Assembly (NCBI GenBank): GCA_038532435.1
Contig: JBCBAP010000012.1
Location: 13,745 to 77,744, forward strand
Reading direction: 5' to 3'
Origin: JBCBAP01 sp038532435
GTDB lineage: Bacteria; Pseudomonadota; Alphaproteobacteria; Rhodobacterales; Rhodobacteraceae
Length of the DNA stretch: 64,000 bases
Part shown: positions 1 to 9,190 of the stretch, piece after piece
Numbering within the stretch: the first letter of the stretch is position 1
Layout: each line of letters begins with the position of its first letter
The notes under the pieces: generated by a model
The model's input: the letters and a program-made list of their open reading frames with translations, nothing else
What the model was told of the DNA's origin: nothing
Database searches by the model: none
Translations under genes and position numbers: made by a program

Positions 1-178
1 CGCCGGAAGGGCTGACGATCCCGCAGATGATCGAGATGAGCGTGGTTTTGCCCGCGCCGTTTGGGCCTAGCAGCGCGAGGATCTCGCCCTCCTCGATGTC
101 GAGCGAAACGCCTTTGAGCGCGTGGTGGCCGGACCCGTAGGTCTTGGACACATTGGAGAGGGAAACGATTGCTGACAT
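1..178 (-). CDS. ABC transporter ATP-binding protein, N-terminal part (cut by window edge)
   Basis: This is the first 59 codons of a nucleotide-binding subunit; the rest lies before the window. The reverse strand reads MSAIVSLSNVSKTYGSG, then GVSLDIEEGEILALLG, and a complete Walker A PNGAGKTT near residues 38-45, followed by LISIICGIVSPSG. The phrase LLGPNGAGKTTLISIICG is typical of ABC-2/export (DrrA/CcmA-like) ATPases rather than of importers. That subfamily call is an inference, because the signature and Walker B motifs are not visible. It lies 155 bases beyond the end of the mannosidase gene, so it may be a separate unit. Confidence 0.85.
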   Translation of the reverse strand, partial: MSAIVSLSNVSKTYGSGHHALKGVSLDIEEGEILALLGPNGAGKTTLISIICGIVSPSG

Positions 179-333
179 GGCGTGCTCGGGCGGCGGCTGC
201 GGGACCCCCTATCTATGGTCAGGCGACTTCAAGTCAACGTGATTGAGAAAAAACTGTCCGGCGGCCTGCGCAACGGGTGGGAGCGTCTCCGCCACGTGTG
301 GTTCGACAAACAAAAGAGGGGCGTGTCCGGCAC

Positions 334-3300
334 TCATGTTGGCGTGACCAGCAACGTGACGATTTCGTAGGGCGCGATCTCGAATGTGACGGACATGCCC
401 TCGATGTCGAGCGGGTCGCCGGGTTCTTCGAGAAGACTAGCCCGGGTAACCGCCACGGGCGCGAAGTCGAAGGTGAGCGTGACAGGACCACGGCTGCGCT
501 CGTTCTCGAACAGGCGGATGACCAGTGCCGCGCTGTCCTCCGCCTGCTTCACCGTCTCGACGATCACGTTGCTCCGGTTCGAGGTGACGAGCGAGGTTGC
601 GGTCACCAGGTTCTCCCCCCCGGTGATCGGGAAGAAGATGGCCGGGTCGTTCTGGGTGTAGGCCGCCGCGGGCACCTTTCCGCGCCAGTCGCCGGTATGG
701 GGCAGAAGGCTGTAGACGAAGCTGTGCAGCCCCTGGTCGGCCAGAGGATCTGGCATGGTTGCGCACTTCAGCAGGGTGAGGCGCATCACGTCGTCGCGGA
801 TGTCATAGCCGTACTTGCTGTCGTTGAGCAGAGCGACGCCGTAGTCCCCTTCACTCAAGTCCGCCCATTTCTGGGCGGGAACCTCGAACCGGGCGGCATC
901 CCAGCTCGTGTTGCGATGGGTTGGGCGGGCGATGTTGCCCCACTGGATGTCATAGGTCGCGTTCTGGGCGAAGACATTGACCGGGAAGGCCGCTTTCAGC
1001 AGGAACTGGCGTTCGTGCCAGTTGAGCCGGGTGTCGAAGTCGATCTTCTTGCTGTCATGGTGGATGCGTATTTTCTGCGTGATCGTGGAGTTGCGGTAGC
1101 GGCGTTCGACGAGGACCACCGCCCGGATCGGGCCGGTCTCCACGATCTCCAGCCGGGAAATCTCGGTGAGACGCTCCCGCCGCTCCTCATAGAAGATGTC
1201 GATGTCCCAGGCGTCCCAGTTGAGCGGGCGGTCCTCGAAGAGCTGGAGCTGGTTTGCCCGCTCCCCCGGCTTCAGAACCTCGCGCCCGACCTCCCGGTCG
1301 TAGATCCGCGCAATCTCCCCATCCGCGGCAATCTCGACCCGGATGAGATCGTTTTCGAGCAGGACGCCCTCCCCCAGCGGCTCCGCGGTCAGCCCCGTAT
1401 CGCTGCTGAACGGGTCGGCGGGCCCAAGTGAGACGAACCCGTAGGCGGGGCAGACCGGCAGGTAGGCGAGCGTGCCGCCCTCCACCGCTTGAGTTAGCAA
1501 GGGTGTGCCGCTGCGCAGATCGGCGAAGCCCTCCGTCGCCCCCCCGGGAACGAACCCGATGCGGGGTCCGGCGAAGCTCGTGGGGTTCACGATCAGGTAC
1601 CGGGCCGCGGCGGGGGCAAGACCACCCAGCCGGGTCAGCGCCGCCTCCGTCGCCGCAAGGGCAATGTCACGCACCTCCGCATGGTCACGTGCCGTATCGC
1701 GGTAGACCTCGGTGATGGAACATCCGGGAAGGATGTCGTGGAACTGGTTGAGGAGCAGCAGCTCCCACGCCCGATGCAGCGCATCGGACGGATAGGCCGC
1801 CCCGGTGCGCAGGGAGGCGAGCGCGCTCAGGAACTCCGCATCATGAAGCTGGTACTCGCAGCGCCGGTTCGCGCGCTTCGTCCGCGATTGCGACGTCAAA
1901 GTGCCCCGGTGCAGTTCCAGATAGATCTCGTCGTTCCAGACCGGCAGATGATCGGTCCCTTCCCGCTCAAGCCTGCCAAAGAACTCCGCAATGGTGCCTT
2001 TTCGGACCCGGGGGGCTCCGGGCATGTCGGCGAGGGTGTTTGCCTTCTGGATGAGCTGTCGCGTCGGACCACCGCCGCCGTCCCCGTATCCGTAGGCGAT
2101 CATCAGTTCGCCGTGGGCGCCCTTCTGACGGAAGTTCGTCCATGTGCCGAGCACCTCTTCCGCCGTCAGCTCCGCCTTGTAGGTCGTTGGATAGGGCAGG
2201 TACTGCACATCCCGCGGCGTGGTCAGAAAGTGCGTCAGGACACGGGTCCCATCGATCCCCTGCCACCACATAAGCTGGGCGGGCATGGGGTTGTACTGGT
2301 TCCAGTTCACCTTGTTGGTCACGAACCATTTGAGCCCTGCCTGCGCCATCAGCTGCGGCAGCGACCAGCAGAAGCCGAATGTGTCGGGCAGCCACAGCAC
2401 CGGGGTTTCCACATCCCCGAATTTTTCCCGGTAGTAGCGCCGGCCAAACAGGAGCTGGCGGACCAGAGCTTCGGCCCCCGTGATGTTGCAGTCCGCCTCC
2501 ACCCACATGCCTCCCATCGCCTCCCACCGGCCGGCGGCGACCTCAGCACTGATACCGTCAAAGAGATCCGGGTAGTCTTCCTCGACAAACTTGTAGAGCG
2601 CGGGCTGGGAGCAGGAGAACCGGTAGTCCGGATGCTCCTTCATCAGGTGCAACACGTTTGAGAAGGTCCGCCCGCATTTGCGGCGGACCTGGGCCACCTG
2701 CCAGAGATAGGCGATGTCCATGTGGGCGTGCCCGATGCCGACGAGATCCACATCCATGGGCGGACCTGCCTCGGCGAGACCGGCGTCGAGGATCTCCGCG
2801 GCTTCGGGCACGGAGGCGTAGAAGCTCTCCGTCCGCAAGGGTTCGCGGGTATCAAGCCGTCCGCAGGCGGCGTCGAGCGCCGACAGGATGCGGCCCCGGG
2901 CGGTCGCGTCCTCTTCCATCGCGCCCGCAAGCTCCAGAGCCATCTCCGCCCGCACGAGGAAATCCCGGGTGGGCGTGTCGATCTCGACGACCGCACACTC
3001 TTTCATGAAGAGCCGGGTGCGGGAGGTCGGGTCCGGCGGCCAGCCACTTAGCCCCGTCCATCCGTGAAGCGCCAGGGCGTGGGTGCGCCCGTCCCGCGCC
3101 TCCATTGGCAGCAACACCTCGTGGTGGTAACGGTCGACCGAGGCGAAGGGCACCCCGTCAATGTGCGCAAGCGCCTCGGGATGGCAGAAGATGTCCCCGG
3201 CCTCACCCAGCGGCAGGTGGAGCGCAATCTCCCCGGCGGACCAGTCCGATGGCACCTCGAAGGTGGAGCGCAAGACGAAATCGGTGGACCACGCCCCCCA

Positions 3301-3492
3301 GTAGCTGAAGGGTTCGATCACTTCCCACGCGCCATCGTCCACGTCTGGAGCGACGGGGGGCGGCGCCTCCGGACCGGAAAGCGCCCGATAGCGGAAGGGT
3401 GGTAGGGGATGACGCCGGCGGTAGACCAGCCCGCCGATGAGCTTCAGCCGGGCGGCGATCTTCTGCGGCGTCCACTGGAACTTGTGGTCCAT
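334..3492 (-). CDS. alpha-mannosidase, glycoside hydrolase family 38
   Basis: A 1052-residue GH38 enzyme expected to hydrolyse terminal alpha-mannosides. The catalytic domain shows GHAHMDIAYLW (H255, H257 and D259 as zinc-site residues) and WVEADCN with D334 in the position of the catalytic nucleophile. LWLPDTFGFCWSLPQL and the C-terminal all-beta region also fit the family. There is no signal peptide, so it should act in the cytoplasm on imported mannosides. It is the last gene of the operon running from 10703; its start is 5 bases after the stop of the upstream ATPase gene, so co-transcription is nearly certain. The length matches bacterial GH38 proteins of about 1000 residues. The exact substrate (oligomannose, mannosylated peptide or small mannoside) cannot be read from the sequence. 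Confidence 0.95.
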   Translation of the reverse strand: MDHKFQWTPQKIAARLKLIGGLVYRRRHPLPPFRYRALSGPEAPPPVAPDVDDGAWEVIEPFSYWGAWSTDFVLRSTFEVPSDWSAGEIALHLPLGEAGDIFCHPEALAHIDGVPFASVDRYHHEVLLPMEARDGRTHALALHGWTGLSGWPPDPTSRTRLFMKECAVVEIDTPTRDFLVRAEMALELAGAMEEDATARGRILSALDAACGRLDTREPLRTESFYASVPEAAEILDAGLAEAGPPMDVDLVGIGHAHMDIAYLWQVAQVRRKCGRTFSNVLHLMKEHPDYRFSCSQPALYKFVEEDYPDLFDGISAEVAAGRWEAMGGMWVEADCNITGAEALVRQLLFGRRYYREKFGDVETPVLWLPDTFGFCWSLPQLMAQAGLKWFVTNKVNWNQYNPMPAQLMWWQGIDGTRVLTHFLTTPRDVQYLPYPTTYKAELTAEEVLGTWTNFRQKGAHGELMIAYGYGDGGGGPTRQLIQKANTLADMPGAPRVRKGTIAEFFGRLEREGTDHLPVWNDEIYLELHRGTLTSQSRTKRANRRCEYQLHDAEFLSALASLRTGAAYPSDALHRAWELLLLNQFHDILPGCSITEVYRDTARDHAEVRDIALAATEAALTRLGGLAPAAARYLIVNPTSFAGPRIGFVPGGATEGFADLRSGTPLLTQAVEGGTLAYLPVCPAYGFVSLGPADPFSSDTGLTAEPLGEGVLLENDLIRVEIAADGEIARIYDREVGREVLKPGERANQLQLFEDRPLNWDAWDIDIFYEERRERLTEISRLEIVETGPIRAVVLVERRYRNSTITQKIRIHHDSKKIDFDTRLNWHERQFLLKAAFPVNVFAQNATYDIQWGNIARPTHRNTSWDAARFEVPAQKWADLSEGDYGVALLNDSKYGYDIRDDVMRLTLLKCATMPDPLADQGLHSFVYSLLPHTGDWRGKVPAAAYTQNDPAIFFPITGGENLVTATSLVTSNRSNVIVETVKQAEDSAALVIRLFENERSRGPVTLTFDFAPVAVTRASLLEEPGDPLDIEGMSVTFEIAPYEIVTLLVTPT

Positions 3493-3497
3493 GGGGC

Positions 3498-4460
3498 TCA
3501 GGCCCCGGTCCGCTGGGTCTCGTGCAGGAAACAGGCGGCGCGATGGCCCTCACCTACCGGATAGAGCGGCGGCAGCAGCTCCCGACACCGGTCCATTCGC
3601 ACCGGGCAGCGGGGGTAGAAGCGACAGCCCGCGGCGGACGTGGTCCGCATCTCCTCCTCCGCGGGCAGCTCGATCTCCCCTACCCACCGGTCGTTCGGAT
3701 CGGGCTTCGGGACGGATTCCACGAGAAGCTGCACATAGGGATGCTGGGGGTTCGAGATCACGTCGACGGCGTTGCCCTGCTCCGCCACCGTTCCCTGATA
3801 GAACAGCATGATCCGGTCACCGATCTGATAGGCGGTGGAGAGGTCGTGGGTGATGTAGAGGAAGGAGATCCCCCCCTCGTCCCGCAATTTCATCATCACG
3901 TCGAGGATGGAGGCGCGCAGGCTCGCATCCACCATCGAAACGGGTTCGTCGGCCACGATGAGCTTGGGCTTCACCATGTAGGCCCGGGCCATCATGATCC
4001 GCTGCCGCTGCCCGCCGGAAAGCTGATGCGGGTACTTGCGCAGCACGTCGTCACCGTAGAGGCCGACCGCGTTCAACCCCTCCTCCATCAGGTCCCGGGC
4101 GGCTGACCTGCCCTGCGCAAGGCCGAAGTTGCGGATCACCATGTCGAACACATGCTGGATCCGGTAGAACGGGTTGTAGACGCCGAACGGGTCCTGGAAC
4201 ACCGCCTGCACGTTCCGACGATACTCCTTCAGCTCAGCGGGGCCCGCAGTTGCGAGGTCCATCCCGTCGAAGGTGATCGAGCCCTCGGAAGCTTTCGTGA
4301 AGCCGAGCACGAGGTTGGCAAGCGTCGACTTACCCGACCCGCTTTCGCCCGCGATGGTGACGATGGACGCCGGATCGCGCTCCACGGTCAGGTTCAGGTC
4401 CTGCACCGCCACCACATCGCCGTAGCGCTTCCACACGTCCCTGATCTCAAGAAGCGGCAT
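3498..4460 (-). CDS. oligopeptide/oligosaccharide ABC transporter ATP-binding protein (DppF/OppF type)
   Basis: A 320-residue ATPase subunit of a peptide-family (PepT) importer. It has Walker A GESGSGKST at about residue 38, the signature LSGGQRQRIMMARA, Walker B LIVADEP, and the C-terminal oligopeptide domain with a Cys cluster (CRFYPRCPVRMDRC). Its start overlaps the end of the preceding ATPase gene by 14 bases, so the pair is translationally coupled. Peptide-family transporters in alphaproteobacteria often carry oligosaccharides, and the adjacent alpha-mannosidase suggests a mannoside or glycopeptide cargo. The cargo is inferred from context only. Confidence 0.93.
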   Translation of the reverse strand: MPLLEIRDVWKRYGDVVAVQDLNLTVERDPASIVTIAGESGSGKSTLANLVLGFTKASEGSITFDGMDLATAGPAELKEYRRNVQAVFQDPFGVYNPFYRIQHVFDMVIRNFGLAQGRSAARDLMEEGLNAVGLYGDDVLRKYPHQLSGGQRQRIMMARAYMVKPKLIVADEPVSMVDASLRASILDVMMKLRDEGGISFLYITHDLSTAYQIGDRIMLFYQGTVAEQGNAVDVISNPQHPYVQLLVESVPKPDPNDRWVGEIELPAEEEMRTTSAAGCRFYPRCPVRMDRCRELLPPLYPVGEGHRAACFLHETQRTGA

Positions 4461-5433
4461 CGGCAGCCCCCTCGTCGTAGAGGTAGCAGGCGACGGTCTG
4501 ACCGGGCGCGACCTCTCGCATCGGCGGCGGCGCTGCGCGGCAGCGGTCCATGACCTTCGGACAGCGCAGCTGGAAGATGCAGCCCCGGGGCGGATTGCGC
4601 GGATCGTGGGTGATGCCGCCCGTCATGCGCAGCGGCTGGCGCTCGGTCAGGCTGGGAACGCTGTCGATCAGGATTTGGCTGTAGGGGTGGGCGGGACGGG
4701 CAAACATCTCCTGCACCCCCGCAATCTCCACGATCTTTCCCGCGTACATGACCGCGATCCGATCCACCATCTGCGCCATCAGGCCCATGTCGTGGCCGAT
4801 CATGATCATCGAAACGCCCAGCGCGTCGCGCACCCGGGCCATGGTCTGCGCCACCACCCGCTGCACCACCACGTCGAGGGCGGAGGTCGCCTCGTCCGCT
4901 ATGATGACCTTCGGATTGAGCGCGATAGCCATCGCGATGCAGACCCGCTGCTTCATCCCGCCGGAGAGCTCGTGGGGGTACATGTCGTGGATGCGGGCAG
5001 GAAGGCCAACCATCTGGAACAGCTCCAGCACCCGCTCCCGCATCTTCGCCCGCGGCCAGCGGCCGGTATGGGTCTGGATCACGTCCGCGATCTGGGCGGA
5101 GATCGACATGGTGGGATTGAGGGAGTTCATTGCACCCTGCGGGATCAGGGCGAGCGCCTGCCAGCGGGATCCGCGCAGCGTCTCCTCATCGAGGGCGAGC
5201 ATATCCTCCCCGTCAAGGACCACCTCCCCGCCCGCGATCCGCCCGGGGGGCGTCACCATCTGCAGCACACCGGACGTGGCGGTGGACTTGCCGGATCCGC
5301 TCTCCCCGACCAGCCCCAGCGTTTCGCCCGCGTGGAGGTCGAAGGTCACCCCGTCGCAGGCCCGCACATCCCCCTCGGGCGTCGCGTAGTACACCTTGAG
5401 GTCCCTGACCTGCAGCACGACGCGCCCGCTCAT
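4447..5433 (-). CDS. oligopeptide/oligosaccharide ABC transporter ATP-binding protein (DppD/OppD type)
   Basis: A 328-residue partner ATPase with Walker A GESGSGKST near residue 41, signature LSGGMKQRVCIAMAI, Walker B VIIADEATSALD and the C-terminal CIFQLRCPKVMDRC cluster of the oligo_HPY domain. It pairs with the following gene, because peptide-family importers use two different ATPases. It overlaps the upstream permease gene by 4 bases (ATGA). Length and motif order are normal for the family. Confidence 0.94.
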   Translation of the reverse strand: MSGRVVLQVRDLKVYYATPEGDVRACDGVTFDLHAGETLGLVGESGSGKSTATSGVLQMVTPPGRIAGGEVVLDGEDMLALDEETLRGSRWQALALIPQGAMNSLNPTMSISAQIADVIQTHTGRWPRAKMRERVLELFQMVGLPARIHDMYPHELSGGMKQRVCIAMAIALNPKVIIADEATSALDVVVQRVVAQTMARVRDALGVSMIMIGHDMGLMAQMVDRIAVMYAGKIVEIAGVQEMFARPAHPYSQILIDSVPSLTERQPLRMTGGITHDPRNPPRGCIFQLRCPKVMDRCRAAPPPMREVAPGQTVACYLYDEGAADAAS

Positions 5434-6347
5434 GTGATCTTCCTCAGGCGCGGGTTCGAGATCTCATCGAGGCCGAGATTGATGAGCAGCAGCGCCACGA
5501 ACATCACCGCGAGCAGCAGCGTCGGGAACCCCCACCACCACCACATGTTCTGCAGCAGAGCGGCGGAATTGATCGCCTCGTAGATGATGCGCCCCAGCGT
5601 CGGGATCCGCTGGGGACCAAGGCCGAGTGTCTCAAGCCCCACCGCAGTCACGATGGCCGTGGTCGCGTTGGCGATGAAGCTGCCGAAAAGATAGGGGATC
5701 AGGTTTGGCATCATCTCCCGAAACATGATCGAAAACGTGCTTGCGCCGGAAAGCTGGGCCATCTGCACATAGCCACTCTCCCGCATGCTCAGGACCTGCG
5801 CCCGGATCAATCGCGTCGGTGATTGCCAGAGGAACCCCGAAATCAGGAAGGCCATGACCACGAGACTGACGTCGCCCAACGCCGCCTGAAACACGATCAG
5901 CACCATGAGAGGCGGGATTGTGATCATGACGTCGGACAGGATGCGGATCACGTCGTCCGTCCGTCCACCGACGAACCCTGCGGTAAACCCCAGAAAGATG
6001 CCGAGGCTCATCCCGATGATCGACGCGACCGCCCCGATCAGGAGCGTGTTGGGCGCGCCTACGATCAGAAGCGCCAGCATGTCCCTGCCCGATCCTTCGG
6101 TGCCGAGAGGGTTTGCCCAGCTTCCCGCCTGACCGCGCAGGTTCTCGAACCCCACGGGCGGCTGGCGCAGCATGGCCGAACCGGTGAAGACCAGATCCGG
6201 GTCCCACAGCAGGCGTCCGATCAGGCCCAGCAGGATGATCGTCAGCAGGATCGCGACACCGATCAGCAGCTTGGGGTTCAGCCACGGATTGTCGAACCGG
6301 TTGAAACGTCTCGCCCTTTTCGTGCCGCCTGCCTGAACCTCGCTCAT
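5430..6347 (-). CDS. ABC transporter permease (DppC/OppC type)
   Basis: A 305-residue inner-membrane permease. It opens with a basic cytoplasmic tail (KRARRFNRF), then a first membrane helix (LLIGVAILLTIILLGLIGRLLW). A large periplasmic loop contains the family phrase PLGTEGSGRDMLALLIVGAPNTLLIG. Several further helices and the EAA-loop segment around GASTFSIMFREMMPNLIPYL follow. That is the topology of the second permease of peptide-type importers. It overlaps both neighbours by 4 bases. Confidence 0.93.
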   Translation of the reverse strand: MSEVQAGGTKRARRFNRFDNPWLNPKLLIGVAILLTIILLGLIGRLLWDPDLVFTGSAMLRQPPVGFENLRGQAGSWANPLGTEGSGRDMLALLIVGAPNTLLIGAVASIIGMSLGIFLGFTAGFVGGRTDDVIRILSDVMITIPPLMVLIVFQAALGDVSLVVMAFLISGFLWQSPTRLIRAQVLSMRESGYVQMAQLSGASTFSIMFREMMPNLIPYLFGSFIANATTAIVTAVGLETLGLGPQRIPTLGRIIYEAINSAALLQNMWWWWGFPTLLLAVMFVALLLINLGLDEISNPRLRKIT

Positions 6348-7357
6348 TCCGCCCGCCCCCCGTGCCGGATCCGGGGATCAACGAAAGGGTAGATAAGGTC
6401 CACAATGAACACCGACAGCGCCGTCATCAGAATGATGATGAAGCTCGCCCCCTGCACCACCGGGAAGTTCTGATCGATGATCGCGTCATAGATCAGCTTG
6501 CCCATCCCGTTGTAGCTGAAGATCCGCTCCACGAGGATCTGGCCGGAGACGAGAAGACCGATCTTGAGCGCGAACGCCGTGATTTGCGGCAGGATCGCGT
6601 TGCGTACCATGTAGCGGTAGAGGATGTAACGCGGGCGCAGGCCCTTCGCCTCCGCCAGTCGCACATAATCCTCCCCCTGCACGGTGATCATCAGCCCGCG
6701 CATGCCAAGCGCCCAGAAGCCGAAGCTCACGATCACGATCGAGAGTGCGGGGAGCGTGCCGTGCACGATGACCGACCAGATGAACTCCCAGTTCCAGCCG
6801 GGCACTACCATCAAGCCGTATGCTCCAGTGATCGGGAAGAGTTGCATCTGCGCAGCGAAGATGTAGAGCAGCAGCAGTCCCGAAAGGATCGGTGGGATCG
6901 ACGTAAAGATCATCAGCGTCGGGATCAGCACCTTGAGGATGCCCGGCGTCCTCTCCCACACCATCAGCGCGCCGAAGAGATTGCCGATGATGAAGGTGAT
7001 GATCACGGACAGGATCATCAGCCCCAGCGTCCACGGCATGGCCTGGGCGATCATCTGGCTGACCGGCGTGGGGAAGTTGGTGATGGAGATGCCGAAATCG
7101 AGGGTCATCAGCGCCCCCAGATACCGGAAATACTGGACGATCAGCGGCTGATCGAGCCCGAAGCGCTCCCGAAGGTTGGCGATGATCTCGTCCGCACCCT
7201 CGACAAAGCCGACAGAGGCCATGCGACCGACCATCACCTCCGCCGGGTCCACCGGGGAGAGGCGCGGCAGGATCCAGATAAGCGTCGCCGCGATCCAGAC
7301 CGTGAGGAGCAACGTCACGACCCGGTTGATCAGATAGGTTGCGGGAATGCGGCCCAT
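6344..7357 (-). CDS. ABC transporter permease (DppB/OppB type)
   Basis: The first permease of the importer, about 337 residues from the chosen ATG. It starts with a classical N-terminal helix (INRVVTLLLTVWIAATLIWILPRL) followed by a DPAEVMVG-like periplasmic stretch and about five more helices. The AEAKGLRPRYILYRYMVRNAILPQ segment is the EAA loop that contacts the ATPases. An upstream GTG at 7399 overlaps the stop of the substrate-binding protein gene and would add 14 residues. Neither start has a strong Shine-Dalgarno sequence; the ATG at 7357 gives the usual family N-terminus. Confidence 0.9.
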   Translation of the reverse strand: MGRIPATYLINRVVTLLLTVWIAATLIWILPRLSPVDPAEVMVGRMASVGFVEGADEIIANLRERFGLDQPLIVQYFRYLGALMTLDFGISITNFPTPVSQMIAQAMPWTLGLMILSVIITFIIGNLFGALMVWERTPGILKVLIPTLMIFTSIPPILSGLLLLYIFAAQMQLFPITGAYGLMVVPGWNWEFIWSVIVHGTLPALSIVIVSFGFWALGMRGLMITVQGEDYVRLAEAKGLRPRYILYRYMVRNAILPQITAFALKIGLLVSGQILVERIFSYNGMGKLIYDAIIDQNFPVVQGASFIIILMTALSVFIVDLIYPFVDPRIRHGGRAE

Positions 7358-7395
7358 GGCGCGGTGGGGGCGGCGCGTGGCCGCCCCCGGACCCT

Positions 7396-9126
7396 TCACT
7401 CAGCTTTGGTCAGGTTGTGGATGATCTGGTGCGTGTGCCCCCACCAGTGCGCCGGGTGGTTGTAGGCGTTATCCGCCGTCGGCCAGCCTTCCCAGTAGGT
7501 GGTGTTGTAGGGCAACAGCTTCGCCGCCTGCACCAGTGGGATGAACGGCATTTCCGCGGCAAGGTGCTGGTAGGCGTCCGCCACCATGGACGGGATCGCC
7601 GGATCGCCAAGCGGCATGTCCGCCATGGCATCCACAACCTCCGTGTAGGCTGCCGTCGCCTCCGTGTTCCAGCGACCGGTGTTGTTGAAGCCCGGAGCCC
7701 GCTCGCCAATCGGGGCGATGGAGGCGTTGGTGTAGCGGCTCATGGACGCCCAGGGTTCGTTGACCGACCCGCAGGAGAGCCAGGAGTAAGTGATCTCGTA
7801 GTTGCCGAGCGGCAGCACCTCACCCCAGAACACTCCGTTTTCCACCGGGATGGACCGCGCCTCGATCCCCGCGCGGCGGAGGCCCTCAACGATCACGTCG
7901 ATGGTGCGGGTGTACTCGGCGGAGGCGGAGTTGACGTGGATGTTGGCGGTGAGCGGCGCGCCATCCTTCATGTAGGTGCCACCGGACATCTCCCAGCCCG
8001 CAGCTTCGATCAGCGCCTGACCCGCATCGACATCCGCGCGGGTCGGCAGGCCGAACCCGGCCTCCTTGATCGCGTCGATGAACGGGGACATCGACCCGTA
8101 CTGCGCGAACATGGTCTCTGACGGCACGGTCGTGCCTTCATAGGCGACATTCACGATCGCCTGCCGGTCAATCAGATGGGCGAGCGCGCGGCGCATGTTG
8201 GGGTCATCCCAGGGCGCGACCGTCGTGTTGATCTCCAACTGGCGGGCGCAAGGATCTGGCCAGGCATAGGGAAGGCCTGCCTCCCAAGCGATGACGTTGG
8301 GATTGCGTGCCTGCACAGCCTCGAACGCGCCGAGGGTGATGTTCTGACCAGCATCCATCTGATTGGTGGCCAGAAGCTGCGCGCGGCTTTCCTCGCCACC
8401 ACTCTCCAGCCAGATCAGGCGGCGCGGTTCGGGTAGGTCCATGAACCCGGTCTTCGCCCCCCACCAGTCGTCATTCCGGTCCCAGATCGCCCGGTTCGTT
8501 GCGGCGGAGTTGAACGTGTAGGGCCCGGTCCCGATGGGCGGGTTGAACGCGAAGGTCTCCGGATCCTGCCCGCTCCAGACATGTTCGGGGAGCATCAGGA
8601 ACGATCCGAAGACCCGGATCCCGAAATTGTCCACGTGGAACCGCGGGTTCGGTGCGTTGAGTGTGATGTCGACGCTGAGCGGGCCGGTCTTCTCGACGCT
8701 CGCGACCTGGGCGCGGATGTTGGCCGCCTCCCGCGCCGACAGTGCCTCGTTGTCGAGGGCAAGGCCGATGGAGAATACCACATCGTCCGCGTCGAACGCC
8801 TCGCCATCGGACCACTCGACGCCCTCCCGCAGGGTCAGCGACCACACATCCTGCGCGGCGTTGGGGGTGATGGATGTGCCAAGCCAGGGATCGAGCTCGC
8901 CGGTCGTGTAGTTCAGGATGAAAAGCGGCTCCCACATCGCCTGATGCGCACCGTGCATCCGCTTCGTGCCCGGGGTCAGCCAGTTGAAATTGCCCGGATC
9001 CTTGATGGTCCGGTCGATGTCGAAGATCACGGTATCCTCGCGCGCCACGCTCTGGGCGAAGGCGACACCGCCCATGGCCAGCAGTGCCACGGAGGTCAGA
9101 AGCGCGGATTTGCTCAGTCTGGTCAT
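7396..9126 (-). CDS. extracellular solute-binding protein, family 5 (peptide/oligosaccharide importer)
   Basis: A 576-residue periplasmic binding protein of the SBP_bac_5 family. The start MTRLSKSALLTSVALLAMGG gives a clean Sec signal peptide cleaved after AFA/Q, and GGGAGA-like Shine-Dalgarno bases (GGGAGA) lie just upstream; the open frame extends further 5' without such support. Family phrases include WSDGEAFDADDVVFSIGLALDN, GTGPYTF and RRALAHLIDRQAIVNVAYEG. It supplies the specificity of the importer encoded downstream. The large size and the neighbouring GH38 gene favour a glycan-type ligand, but the ligand is unproven. Confidence 0.93.
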   Translation of the reverse strand: MTRLSKSALLTSVALLAMGGVAFAQSVAREDTVIFDIDRTIKDPGNFNWLTPGTKRMHGAHQAMWEPLFILNYTTGELDPWLGTSITPNAAQDVWSLTLREGVEWSDGEAFDADDVVFSIGLALDNEALSAREAANIRAQVASVEKTGPLSVDITLNAPNPRFHVDNFGIRVFGSFLMLPEHVWSGQDPETFAFNPPIGTGPYTFNSAATNRAIWDRNDDWWGAKTGFMDLPEPRRLIWLESGGEESRAQLLATNQMDAGQNITLGAFEAVQARNPNVIAWEAGLPYAWPDPCARQLEINTTVAPWDDPNMRRALAHLIDRQAIVNVAYEGTTVPSETMFAQYGSMSPFIDAIKEAGFGLPTRADVDAGQALIEAAGWEMSGGTYMKDGAPLTANIHVNSASAEYTRTIDVIVEGLRRAGIEARSIPVENGVFWGEVLPLGNYEITYSWLSCGSVNEPWASMSRYTNASIAPIGERAPGFNNTGRWNTEATAAYTEVVDAMADMPLGDPAIPSMVADAYQHLAAEMPFIPLVQAAKLLPYNTTYWEGWPTADNAYNHPAHWWGHTHQIIHNLTKAE

Positions 9127-9190
9127 ATCTGTCTCCCTATCGTCGGCGCGCTGGGGAGTGCGCACCTTCAACTTCTTTTTGTTTTAGCCC

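Noticed and set aside
1681..2661. 326-codon plus-strand frame inside the mannosidase gene
   Set aside because: The minus-strand frame carries all GH38 catalytic motifs; this one has none.
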